DNA from: an uncultured Collinsella sp.
Lineage (GTDB): Bacteria > Actinomycetota > Coriobacteriia > Coriobacteriales > Coriobacteriaceae
Assembly (NCBI GenBank): GCA_937896835.1
Contig: CALBOJ010000015.1
Location: 1-20,963, forward strand
Length of the DNA: 20,963 nucleotides
Direction: 5' to 3'
The notes below the pieces were generated by a model. It saw only the letters and a program-made list of their open reading frames with translations, was not told the origin of the DNA and made no database searches. This document shows positions 1-6,597 of this stretch, in pieces (position 1 is the stretch's first letter; every line of letters begins with the position of its first letter). Made by a program: the position numbers and the translations under genes.

Positions 1-39
1 ACTGCGGGAATGGCCTATTTGCTCAATGTGTTCGGCTGA
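1..39 (+). CDS. possible C-terminal end of an unidentified plus-strand gene (partial)
   Basis: Frame 1 is open from the window edge to a TGA at 37-39 and would encode a hydrophobic C-terminus, TAGMAYLLNVFG. It would converge on the thiamine pyrophosphokinase gene with a 20-bp gap, which is a normal spacing for convergent genes. A membrane protein C-terminus is possible, but twelve codons are too few to identify a family. The open frame could also be chance. Confidence 0.3.
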   Translation, partial: TAGMAYLLNVFG

Positions 40-59
40 GATCGGAAATCAACCAATGC

Positions 60-701
60 CTATTTATATAGGTAAGCGATTGAGGTGCCGGTGTGGACTT
101 GGATCGTGGCTGTTGACCTAACGACGTTGCTGATGCCCGTGTCGGCTAGTAGACCTAACGAAGCGTGATCTAGCTCCCACTCTAGGCCGCGTTCGCTTAC
201 CACCGTCCCAGGGGCTATAGCAATGATAGAGAACGTCTTGTCCACGACGCCCTCGATGGTCCACGATTCGCCTTCATGCAGAATGCGGGCGGTGATCTCG
301 TCCTCGGCAATCCAGACGGGGGCGTCTTTGTAGTTGGCTAGTAAGCCTAGGACGCTTAGGGCCATATCAGGGCGGCCGCCCGTGGCGCAGGTCGCAACCA
401 CTTCGGCACCTGGCCAGCGGCGTCGGACGGAATCGAGCGCCAGCGCCAGGTCGGTATAGTCTTTGTAGGGGTCGTGACGCTCAACTTCAAAGTCGGTGGC
501 GGCATCGACCAACGCACGACCCGCGTCACTTACCGTGTCGGCATCCCCCACATACACGTCGCAGCTTAGTCCCGCACCCAGAAGGGCATCCAGGCCGCGG
601 TCCACGGCAACAACGTAATCGCACTCCCCTACTAGCCTACGCAACAGATCCGCGCTCGCCACCACGGGCGAGCCGCAGACCACCAATACCTTACAAGCCA
701 T
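60..701 (-). CDS. thiN: thiamine pyrophosphokinase (thiamine diphosphokinase)
   Basis: Transfers pyrophosphate from ATP to thiamine to give thiamine diphosphate in the cytoplasm. The 213-residue length fits the family. The conserved acidic motifs are visible in order: AVDRGLD (about 32-38), VGDADTV (about 51-57, the usual GDxDS site), KDYTDLALALD (80-90), and GGRPDMAL (108-115), which matches the usual GGRxDH except that Met replaces His. The C-terminal half is the beta-rich thiamine-binding domain. The start is ATG at 701, preceded by an AGGCGAGG-like ribosome site. It begins 9 bp after the stop of the HAD phosphatase gene, so the two are probably co-transcribed. Codon use differs from the glycogen genes: CTA and TTA leucine codons are frequent, and six CTAG tetramers occur in about 640 bp. 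No thiamine riboswitch was seen upstream of the pair. Confidence 0.9.
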   Translation of the reverse strand: MACKVLVVCGSPVVASADLLRRLVGECDYVVAVDRGLDALLGAGLSCDVYVGDADTVSDAGRALVDAATDFEVERHDPYKDYTDLALALDSVRRRWPGAEVVATCATGGRPDMALSVLGLLANYKDAPVWIAEDEITARILHEGESWTIEGVVDKTFSIIAIAPGTVVSERGLEWELDHASLGLLADTGISNVVRSTATIQVHTGTSIAYLYK

Positions 702-710
702 AGACCTCGC

Positions 711-1400
711 CTATCCCTCAAACGCAAGCAGGCGGGCTAGATCCAGCTCCTCGTAGCTGTCGATAAAGATATCGCAGTTGGCGCGCACATCGTCGCGCTT
801 CATGCGGCCGTGCGGGTCATAAATACCTACACGCTTAAAGCCGGCGACCCCAGAACTCTTTAGGCCAAAGACGGCGTCCTCAAACACCCACGCGCGCTCA
901 AACTTGTGCCCGTGGCGCTCTTCTAGGCGGCGCAGCGCCAGCTCGTATACGTCGGAGAACTGTTTGGAGCGTCCTGCCTCGCCCGTCGTGGTAACAAACT
1001 CCATGTACGCGTCGAGCCCGGCGCCCGCAAGCGCAGACTTAACCAGCTCGGCCGGCGTGGACGTGGCAACGCACAAGGCAATGCCCGCCGCCTTCGTCTG
1101 CTCCAAAAATGCCAGGAGCCCCTCGCGCGGCGGCACCTTGGAGTACCCATCGATCAGGATGTCGCTCAACTCGCGATACAGCTCCTCGCCATTCGCTCCA
1201 ATGCCCCAGGTGTCGTGGTAGGCCTGGCACTCGTCCTCGAGCGACAAATGCTCAAACTGGGCAAAATCGTCGACCGTCACGTCAACTCCGTGGCGGTGCA
1301 ATAACTCGGGCTGGGCATAGGCCCAAACGGGGGTGCTATTAACCAGCGTGCCGTCGCAATCGAAAATAAAAGCGACATTGGGAGCGGCGGTCTGGGACAT
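711..1400 (-). CDS. HAD-superfamily hydrolase (beta-phosphoglucomutase/phosphatase-like, HAD subfamily IA)
   Basis: A 229-residue HAD phosphatase. Motif I is FDCDGTL (D14 nucleophile, D16 acid/base), motif II is the VATSTP segment, and motif IV is VFEDAVFGLKSS. A helical cap between motifs I and II gives the beta-PGM/phosphoglycolate phosphatase-like architecture. A longer frame opens with TTG at 1421, but ATG at 1400 is preferred because a GAAAGGT ribosome site lies 7 nt upstream. It is the first gene of a unit with thiN and is transcribed divergently from glgB. The substrate cannot be read from sequence. A sugar phosphate (suggested by the glycogen neighbours) or thiamine monophosphate (suggested by thiN) are both plausible. 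Confidence 0.85.
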   Translation of the reverse strand: MSQTAAPNVAFIFDCDGTLVNSTPVWAYAQPELLHRHGVDVTVDDFAQFEHLSLEDECQAYHDTWGIGANGEELYRELSDILIDGYSKVPPREGLLAFLEQTKAAGIALCVATSTPAELVKSALAGAGLDAYMEFVTTTGEAGRSKQFSDVYELALRRLEERHGHKFERAWVFEDAVFGLKSSGVAGFKRVGIYDPHGRMKRDDVRANCDIFIDSYEELDLARLLAFEG

Positions 1401-1422
1401 AAATGTACCTTTCGATGTCAAA

Positions 1423-1430
1423 TGGTAAAC
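1423..1430. promoter_or_regulatory. TGGTAAAC operator-like half-site in the HAD leader
   Basis: TGGTAAAC lies 23 bp upstream of the HAD start codon. The same octamer occurs at 11593-11600 upstream of the GH13-GH77 fusion gene. It is a shortened form of the TGGTAAAA half-sites found beside it. Confidence 0.4.
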
Positions 1431-1434
1431 AACC

Positions 1435-1453
1435 TGCTAAAAACGTTTTACCA
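1435..1453. promoter_or_regulatory. palindromic operator-like site (TGGTAAAA half-sites, 3-bp centre)
   Basis: The 19-mer TGCTAAAAACGTTTTACCA is an odd-length near-palindrome. Outer bases 1-8 pair with 12-19 except for one mismatch. The design (two A/T-flanked halves around a CG-containing centre) resembles LacI-family operators, but the repressor is not in the window and the assignment is inferred. Confidence 0.5.
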
Positions 1454-1484
1454 AACGTCAAACCAACAATCAAAAAACCCTTAT

Positions 1485-1510
1485 TGGTAAAACTGTCAAG
1501 AGTTTTACCA
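1485..1510. promoter_or_regulatory. perfect 10-bp inverted repeat TGGTAAAACT with 6-bp spacer
   Basis: TGGTAAAACT at 1485-1494 is exactly inverted at 1501-1510 (AGTTTTACCA), with spacer GTCAAG between. On the minus strand the spacer plus one arm base reads TTGACA (1499-1494), a consensus -35 element pointing towards the HAD gene. No good -10 lies at the expected distance, so the promoter reading is weak. The repeat itself is unambiguous. Confidence 0.55.
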
Positions 1511-1576
1511 TCGCAATTCTGCCAGTGGTCTAAACATGGCGCTTACCGATTAAACGCCGCCCAAAAACCACTTTCC

Positions 1577-1606
1577 TTCATAAAAGTAACGTACAGGTGT
1601 TATCGT
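1577..1606 (+). promoter_or_regulatory. candidate glgB promoter
   Basis: An extended -10, TG-T-TATCGT (1598-1606), lies 18 bp downstream of TTCATA (1577-1582), a 4/6 match to TTGACA. It would give a leader of about 130 nt before the preferred glgB start, containing the inverted repeat at 1621-1646. This is a pattern match only. Confidence 0.3.
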
Positions 1607-1620
1607 AGTTTCTGCCGAAA

Positions 1621-1646
1621 GTTCCACCGAGCACGCGAGGTGGAAC
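1621..1646. promoter_or_regulatory. 8-bp perfect inverted repeat in the glgB leader
   Basis: GTTCCACC (1621-1628) is inverted as GGTGGAAC (1639-1646) around a 10-bp centre. It lies just downstream of the candidate glgB -10, where it could be a repressor site or an RNA hairpin. No T-run follows, so it is not a terminator. Confidence 0.45.
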
Positions 1647-1746
1647 GAATCATAGAACTATCGCCGTCCCTTCGATTCGTGCAGCCTTGGACCTTTCGCA
1701 TCTAGTCACCAAGGCAACACGCTGCCGCGTCATGATGGGATCAAAC

Positions 1747-3972
1747 GTGAGCGATACAAAGCTAAAGCCAACGGCTAAAAAGCCCGCAACCCGTAAAGCC
1801 GCCCCGCACGCACCGGAGCTCACCAAGGACGATGTCTATCTATTTGGCATCGGCACGTGGGAGCGCAGCTGGGAAAAGATGGGCGCGCACCCCGACACGC
1901 AGAACCGTACGCGCGGCTGGCGCTTTTGCGTTTGGGCGCCCGATGTAAAGAGCGTACATGTCATTGGCGAATTTAACGACTGGGATGAGGAAGCCAACCC
2001 GCTGGTGCCCGTGCATACGAGCGCTATTTGGGAAGGCTTTATTCCTGGCGCAGAACAAGGCCAGCTCTATAAATATTTAATCGAGACCAACGAGGGCGAA
2101 AAACTGTACAAGGCCGATCCGTACGCCTTCAAGGCCGAGTGCCCTCCGGGTACCGCTAGCGTGCTGTGGACCCTCGATGGCTACAAATGGAACGACGCCG
2201 CATGGCTCAAGCGCCGCGCCGGCCACAACCACATGTCGCAGCCCCTTAACATCTACGAGGTGCATATTGGCTCGTGGAAGCGCCACGGCGACGCGCCGCA
2301 GGGCGAGCCGGACGAGTATGGCAACTATCCCGGCCCCATGGATCCCTTCCCCGCGCAGCGCGGCGAGTTTTACACCTACGACGACCTGTCGGTGGAGCTC
2401 GTGGACTACGTGCGCGACATGGGCTATACGCATATCGAGGTCATGCCGCTCATGGAGCATCCCTTCGATGGCTCCTGGGGCTACCAGACGACCGGCTATT
2501 ATGCCGCCACTTCGCGCTATGGCGACCCGCAGCAACTCATGCACTTTATCGATGCATGCCACGAGGCAGGCATCGGCGTGATCATGGACTGGGTGCCCGG
2601 CGGTTTTTGCGCCGACTCCCACGGCCTTGCCACCTTTAACGGCCACATGCTGTTTGAGCACGAGATTCACCCCAACTGGGGCACGCACAAGTTTGACTTC
2701 GCCCGCGGCGAGGTCCGCTCCTTCCTGGTCTCCAACGTGCTGTACTGGCTCGAGAACTTCCACGTTGACGGCATCCGCATGGATGGCGTGTCCAGCATGC
2801 TGTACCTCAACTTTGGCATCGACGATCCGGGCCAAAAGAAGTTCAACAAGTACGGAACCGAGGAGGACCTGGATGCCAGCGCGTTTATCCGCCAGGTCAA
2901 CTGCGCCGTGGAGGCCCACTACCCCGACGTGATGATGATGGCCGAGGAGTCCACCGCGTGGCCGCTCGTGACCTACCCGCCGCAGGACGGCGGTCTGGGC
3001 TTCCACTACAAGTGGGACATGGGCTGGATGAACGATACCCTGCACTACATGCAGACCGATTTTCCGTGGCGCCCCGGCAACCACGGGCTGCTCACGTTCT
3101 CCATCATGTACGCCTTTACCGAGAACTTTATTTGCCCGCTGAGCCACGACGAGGTCGTCCACGGTAAATGCTCGCTGATCGGCCGTATGCCGGGCGACTG
3201 GTGGCGTCAGTTTGCCGGCCTGCGCACGCTCGCCTTCTACCAGATGACGCACCCCGGTGCCAAGCTCAACTTTATGGGCAACGAGATCGGCCAGTTTATT
3301 GAGTGGCGCTACTACGAGTCCATCCAGTGGTTCCTGACCGAAGAGTACGAGACCCACCGTCATCATCAGGCGTTTATCAAGGCGCTCAACCACCTGTACA
3401 CCGCCGAGCCCGCCCTGTACGAGCGCGGCTACACCGACGACGGCTTTACCTGGATTGACGCGGACAACTCCAAGCAGTCCATCGTGAGCTTTGTACGCCA
3501 GGGCGAGGACGTCGACGACGACCTGGTGATCTTGATCAACTTTGACCCGGCGAGCTACGAGAGCTTCCGCGTGGGCGTGCCGCGCGAGGGTGACTGGGAG
3601 GTCATCTTCGATTCCGACCGTCCCGAGTTCGGTGGTAGCGGATACGCCGGTGAGGAGCCTTACACCTGCTCGAGCGAGCCCTATCCCTGGAACGGGCAGA
3701 TGGACTCTATCGAGATTAAGGTGCCCGGCCTGGCAGGCGTGGTACTCAAGCGCCGCGGTCCCAGCAGCTATAAGCCGCCCGTGGTCGAGGAGCCCAAGAA
3801 GGCGAAGCGTAAGCGGGCGTCCTCGGTAAAGCCCAAGCCCGCAGCTGCTAAGAAGGCTCCGGCTAAGGCGAAGGCTTCGGCCAAGTCCACCACGGCCAAG
3901 AAGGTAGCCACCAAAAAGGCTGCTCCCAAGGCCAAGGCAGCTGCCGTAAAGGCTTCTGCCAAGAAAGCGTAA
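1747..3972 (+). CDS. glgB: 1,4-alpha-glucan branching enzyme with Lys/Ala-rich C-terminal tail
   Basis: Forms alpha-1,6 branches in glycogen. It has a CBM48 module (about residues 35-130), then a GH13 barrel with SWGYQTTGYYA, nucleophile D346 in GIRMDGV, acid/base E400 in MAEEST and D468 in LSHDEVVHG. Region I reads DWVPGGF (281-287): Gly286 stands where the family normally has His. From about residue 675 the protein continues as roughly 65 residues of Lys/Ala/Pro with no acidic residue after the first few positions; a short similar stretch sits at the N-terminus (KPTAKKPATRKAA). The start is uncertain. GTG at 1747 has a GGGA-type ribosome site 6 nt upstream. ATG at 1732 or 1735 lacks one, and the frame is open further up to TTG 1687. 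First gene of the glycogen operon, 94 bp before glgP. Confidence 0.95.
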   Translation: MSDTKLKPTAKKPATRKAAPHAPELTKDDVYLFGIGTWERSWEKMGAHPDTQNRTRGWRFCVWAPDVKSVHVIGEFNDWDEEANPLVPVHTSAIWEGFIPGAEQGQLYKYLIETNEGEKLYKADPYAFKAECPPGTASVLWTLDGYKWNDAAWLKRRAGHNHMSQPLNIYEVHIGSWKRHGDAPQGEPDEYGNYPGPMDPFPAQRGEFYTYDDLSVELVDYVRDMGYTHIEVMPLMEHPFDGSWGYQTTGYYAATSRYGDPQQLMHFIDACHEAGIGVIMDWVPGGFCADSHGLATFNGHMLFEHEIHPNWGTHKFDFARGEVRSFLVSNVLYWLENFHVDGIRMDGVSSMLYLNFGIDDPGQKKFNKYGTEEDLDASAFIRQVNCAVEAHYPDVMMMAEESTAWPLVTYPPQDGGLGFHYKWDMGWMNDTLHYMQTDFPWRPGNHGLLTFSIMYAFTENFICPLSHDEVVHGKCSLIGRMPGDWWRQFAGLRTLAFYQMTHPGAKLNFMGNEIGQFIEWRYYESIQWFLTEEYETHRHHQAFIKALNHLYTAEPALYERGYTDDGFTWIDADNSKQSIVSFVRQGEDVDDDLVILINFDPASYESFRVGVPREGDWEVIFDSDRPEFGGSGYAGEEPYTCSSEPYPWNGQMDSIEIKVPGLAGVVLKRRGPSSYKPPVVEEPKKAKRKRASSVKPKPAAAKKAPAKAKASAKSTTAKKVATKKAAPKAKAAAVKASAKKA

Positions 3973-3997
3973 CAAAGGCGTTACCACTGTAATTACC

Positions 3998-4012
3998 CGC
4001 CCCGCGGGGGCG
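3998..4012 (+). promoter_or_regulatory. short GC hairpin after glgB
   Basis: CGCCCC and GGGGCG pair around a GCG loop, 25 bp after the glgB stop. It is followed by TAGGATAC rather than a T-run. TAGGAT could serve as a -10 for an internal glgP promoter, but no -35 is evident. Confidence 0.4.
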
Positions 4013-4030
4013 TAGGATACAAGTCATAAC

Positions 4031-4065
4031 CGTTCCGGGAGAAACATCCCCGGGGGAAAGGAACG
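4031..4065 (+). promoter_or_regulatory. glgP leader hairpin covering the ribosome binding site
   Basis: CGTTCC (4031-4036) can pair with GGAACG (4060-4065), which overlaps the AAAGGAA ribosome site of glgP. An inner stem (CCGGGA with TCCCCGG, one bulge) would stabilise the fold. The structure could lower glgP translation when closed. This comes from base pairing seen by eye, without energy calculation. Confidence 0.4.
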
Positions 4066-4066
4066 T

Positions 4067-6493
4067 ATGAATAAGATCTTCGACAACAAGCAGGAGTTTA
4101 CCGAGCTCTATCGTGATGCCGTCATGAGCATTAGCGGCAAGAGCATCGAGGCCGCCAGCGACCTGGACCGCTTTAACGCCCTGGCCAAGCTCGTGGCCGA
4201 GAAGGCACGCACCGTCGCCACCAAGAGCGACGCCCGCGCCACTGCCGAGGGCAAGAAGCGCGTGTACTACTTCTCGATCGAGTTTTTGATCGGCCGCCTG
4301 CTCGACAACTACCTGCTCAACTTTGGCGTGCGCGATATGGTCGCCGAGGCGCTCGACGACATGGGTTTTGACCTATCCGTCATCGAGAACCAGGAGCCCG
4401 ATCCGGCACTGGGCAACGGTGGCCTTGGCCGTCTGGCCGCATGCTTCCTGGATTCCATGGCAGCCGAGGGCATTGCCGGCTACGGCAACGGCATGCGCTA
4501 CCGCTACGGCCTGTTTAAGCAGGAAATCGTCAACGGCAGCCAGGTCGAGGCCACCGACGAGTGGCTCACCCACGGCTATCCCTGGGAGGTCCGTCGTCAG
4601 GACAAGGCCGTGACCATTAAGTTTGGTGGCCACGTCGAGGGCTTTGAGGAGAACGGCCGCACGTTCTACCGCACGGTGGACACGCAGGACATCCTGGCCG
4701 TCCCTTACGACATCCCCGTGGTGGGCTATGCCGGCGAGACCGTCAACAAGCTGCGCGTCTGGGCCGCCGAGCCGGTCGAGGAGCACTTTGACCTTGAGGC
4801 CTTCAACCGCGGCGACTACGCCCTGGCCGACGCCGAGCGCGCCGAGGCCGAGGCCATCAGCGCCATCCTCTACCCCAACGATGCCGGCGAGCACGGTCGT
4901 CTGCTGCGCCTGAAGCAGGAGTACCTGTTTGTCTCGGCCGGCATCTACAGCCTGCTCGACACCTTTGAGAAGGAGCACGGCGAGAACTGGGAGCTGCTGC
5001 CGCAGTTTGTGGCCATCCACACCAACGACACGCACCCCGCCATGTGCGGCCCCGAGCTCATGCGCATCCTCATCGACGAGAAGAAGCTCGAGTGGGATGA
5101 CGCCTGGAACATCGTGACGCAGGTCGTGAGCTACACCAACCACACCATCCTGCCCGAGGCCCTAGAGAAGTGGCCCATCGGCACGTTCTCCAAGCTCCTC
5201 CCCCGCGTGTACCAGATCATCGACGAGATCAGCCGTCGTTGGCACGAGTCGTTCGACACCACCCAGGAGGGCTGGCAGGAGCGTCTGCGCCAGACTGCCA
5301 TCCTGTGGGACGGCGAGATTCGCATGGCCAACCTGTCCGTGATCTGCAGCCACAGCGTCAACGGCGTAGCCAAGATCCACTCCGACATTATCAAGAACAT
5401 CGTGCTCAAGGACTTCTATGCCCTGACGCCCGAGAAGTTCAACAACAAGACCAACGGCATCTCGCACCGTCGCTTCTTTGCCGAGGCCAACCCCACCTAC
5501 GCCAAGCTCGTGACCGAGGCCATTGGCGACGGCTGGCTCAAGGACGCCTTTGAACTGGAGAAACTCAAGGAGTTCCAGAACGACACCGAGTTCCTGAAGG
5601 CCGTGGGTGCCTCCAAGCGCGCCAACAAGGAGCGTCTGGCCGCCTACGTCAAGGCCGAGACCGGTCTGGTTATCGACCCCAACACCGTCTTCGATGTTCA
5701 GGTAAAGCGTTTCCACGCCTACAAGCGCCAGCTCATGAACATCATGAAGGTGATGGACATCTACAACCGTCGCATCGCCGATCCCAACTTCCACGTGACG
5801 CCGACGACCTTCATCTTTAGCGGCAAGGCTGCCTCGAGCTACACCTTCGCCAAGGAGACCATCCGCCTCATTAACTCCGTGGCCGACGTCATCAACAACG
5901 ATGCCCGCGTCAACGAGGTCATGAAGGTCTGCTTTATCCCCAACTTCCGCGTGAGCAACGCCCAGCTCATCTACCCTGCCGCCGAGATCTCGGAGCAGAT
6001 CTCCACGGCCGGCAAGGAGGCCTCGGGCACGTCCAACATGAAGCTCATGATGAACGGCGCCATTACGCTGGGTACCCTCGACGGCGCCAACATCGAAATC
6101 GCCGACCTGGCCGGTCGCGAGAACGAGGCCATCTTTGGCCTGACCGCCCCCGAGGTCGAGAAGCTCTGGGCATCCAACAGCTACTTTGCGTGGGATACCC
6201 TCAACGGCGACCGCGAGCGTCTGGGCCGCGTGATGGACGAGCTCAAGGACAACACGTTTGCGGGTCTTTCGGGCAACTTCGAGAGCATCTACAACGAGCT
6301 CATGAACAACAACGACCCCGACCTAGTCATGGCTGACTTCCGTAGCTACGTGGATGCATGGGAGAACCTCACGGGCAGCTACGGCGACCAGGAGACCTGG
6401 AACCGCAAGGCCCTGCTCAACACCGCCTCGAGTGGCTGGTTCTCGTCCGACCGCACCATTCGCGAGTATCGCGACGAGATCTGGCACGCATAA
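4067..6493 (+). CDS. glgP: glycogen/maltodextrin phosphorylase (GT35)
   Basis: PLP-dependent phosphorolysis of alpha-1,4-glucan ends to glucose-1-phosphate, in the cytoplasm. The 808 residues match the family length. The sequence shows YYFSIEFLIGRLL near the N-terminus, the LGNGGLGRLAACFLDS active-site loop, THTNDTHPA-type substrate residues (AIHTNDTHPAMCG), KRFHAYKRQ, and the PLP signature EASGTSNMKLMMNGA with the cofactor lysine at K659. The ATG at 4067 has an AAAGGAA ribosome site that can be masked by a hairpin. It lies between glgB and glgC in one operon. Pairing a phosphorylase with the synthesis genes implies simultaneous turnover or post-transcriptional balancing of storage. No regulatory phosphorylation site typical of animal enzymes is expected or seen. 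Confidence 0.97.
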   Translation: MNKIFDNKQEFTELYRDAVMSISGKSIEAASDLDRFNALAKLVAEKARTVATKSDARATAEGKKRVYYFSIEFLIGRLLDNYLLNFGVRDMVAEALDDMGFDLSVIENQEPDPALGNGGLGRLAACFLDSMAAEGIAGYGNGMRYRYGLFKQEIVNGSQVEATDEWLTHGYPWEVRRQDKAVTIKFGGHVEGFEENGRTFYRTVDTQDILAVPYDIPVVGYAGETVNKLRVWAAEPVEEHFDLEAFNRGDYALADAERAEAEAISAILYPNDAGEHGRLLRLKQEYLFVSAGIYSLLDTFEKEHGENWELLPQFVAIHTNDTHPAMCGPELMRILIDEKKLEWDDAWNIVTQVVSYTNHTILPEALEKWPIGTFSKLLPRVYQIIDEISRRWHESFDTTQEGWQERLRQTAILWDGEIRMANLSVICSHSVNGVAKIHSDIIKNIVLKDFYALTPEKFNNKTNGISHRRFFAEANPTYAKLVTEAIGDGWLKDAFELEKLKEFQNDTEFLKAVGASKRANKERLAAYVKAETGLVIDPNTVFDVQVKRFHAYKRQLMNIMKVMDIYNRRIADPNFHVTPTTFIFSGKAASSYTFAKETIRLINSVADVINNDARVNEVMKVCFIPNFRVSNAQLIYPAAEISEQISTAGKEASGTSNMKLMMNGAITLGTLDGANIEIADLAGRENEAIFGLTAPEVEKLWASNSYFAWDTLNGDRERLGRVMDELKDNTFAGLSGNFESIYNELMNNNDPDLVMADFRSYVDAWENLTGSYGDQETWNRKALLNTASSGWFSSDRTIREYRDEIWHA

Positions 6494-6527
6494 AGCGCGC
6501 GAGCTCCCTTTGCCGCACGGCATTACT

Positions 6528-6558
6528 CGACGGGCGTGACAGTGCGCCGCGCCCGTCG
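6528..6558 (+). promoter_or_regulatory. 9-bp intercistronic hairpin between glgP and glgC
   Basis: CGACGGGCG (6528-6536) pairs perfectly with CGCCCGTCG (6550-6558) around a 13-nt loop. It sits 34 bp after the glgP stop. No U-run follows (CTAATGGG), so full termination is unlikely. Transcript stabilisation or partial attenuation fits better. Confidence 0.5.
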
Positions 6559-6597
6559 CTAATGGGTTAGGAACATCGATGACAGAAGGAGAAATCG

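Larger units (their letters stand above)
1401..1746. promoter_or_regulatory. 346-bp divergent intergenic region between the HAD/thiN unit and glgB
   Basis: This AT-richer gap holds a cluster of TGGTAAAA-type repeats on the HAD side (1423-1510), a possible glgB promoter (about 1577-1606) and an 8-bp inverted repeat near the glgB leader (1621-1646). A second, looser inverted repeat is ACGAATC at 1645-1651 with GATTCGT at 1674-1680. A 100-codon open frame crosses the gap on the plus strand (1403-1705), but it has no ribosome site and overlaps all of these elements, so it is not called. Confidence 0.7.

Noticed and set aside
1403..1705. 100-codon plus-strand open frame filling the HAD-glgB gap
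   Set aside because: No ribosome site, start only 3 bp from the divergent HAD start, and the region is occupied by operator-like repeats and a candidate promoter. The composition is not that of neighbouring genes.
1401..1746. Thiamine diphosphate riboswitch upstream of the HAD/thiN unit
   Set aside because: No CTGAGA-type core or the paired helices expected for a THI element were seen on the minus strand before the HAD start.
1687..1746. Extended N-terminus of GlgB from TTG 1687
   Set aside because: The extra 20 codons lack a ribosome site at their start and show no similarity to the branching enzyme N-terminus. GTG 1747 or ATG 1732/1735 are more plausible.
2077..3987. Long open frame (636 codons) antisense to glgB
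   Set aside because: The translation is low-complexity and shows no family motif, while the opposite strand encodes a full GH13 enzyme with all catalytic motifs. Strong C-ending codon bias keeps the antisense frame open.
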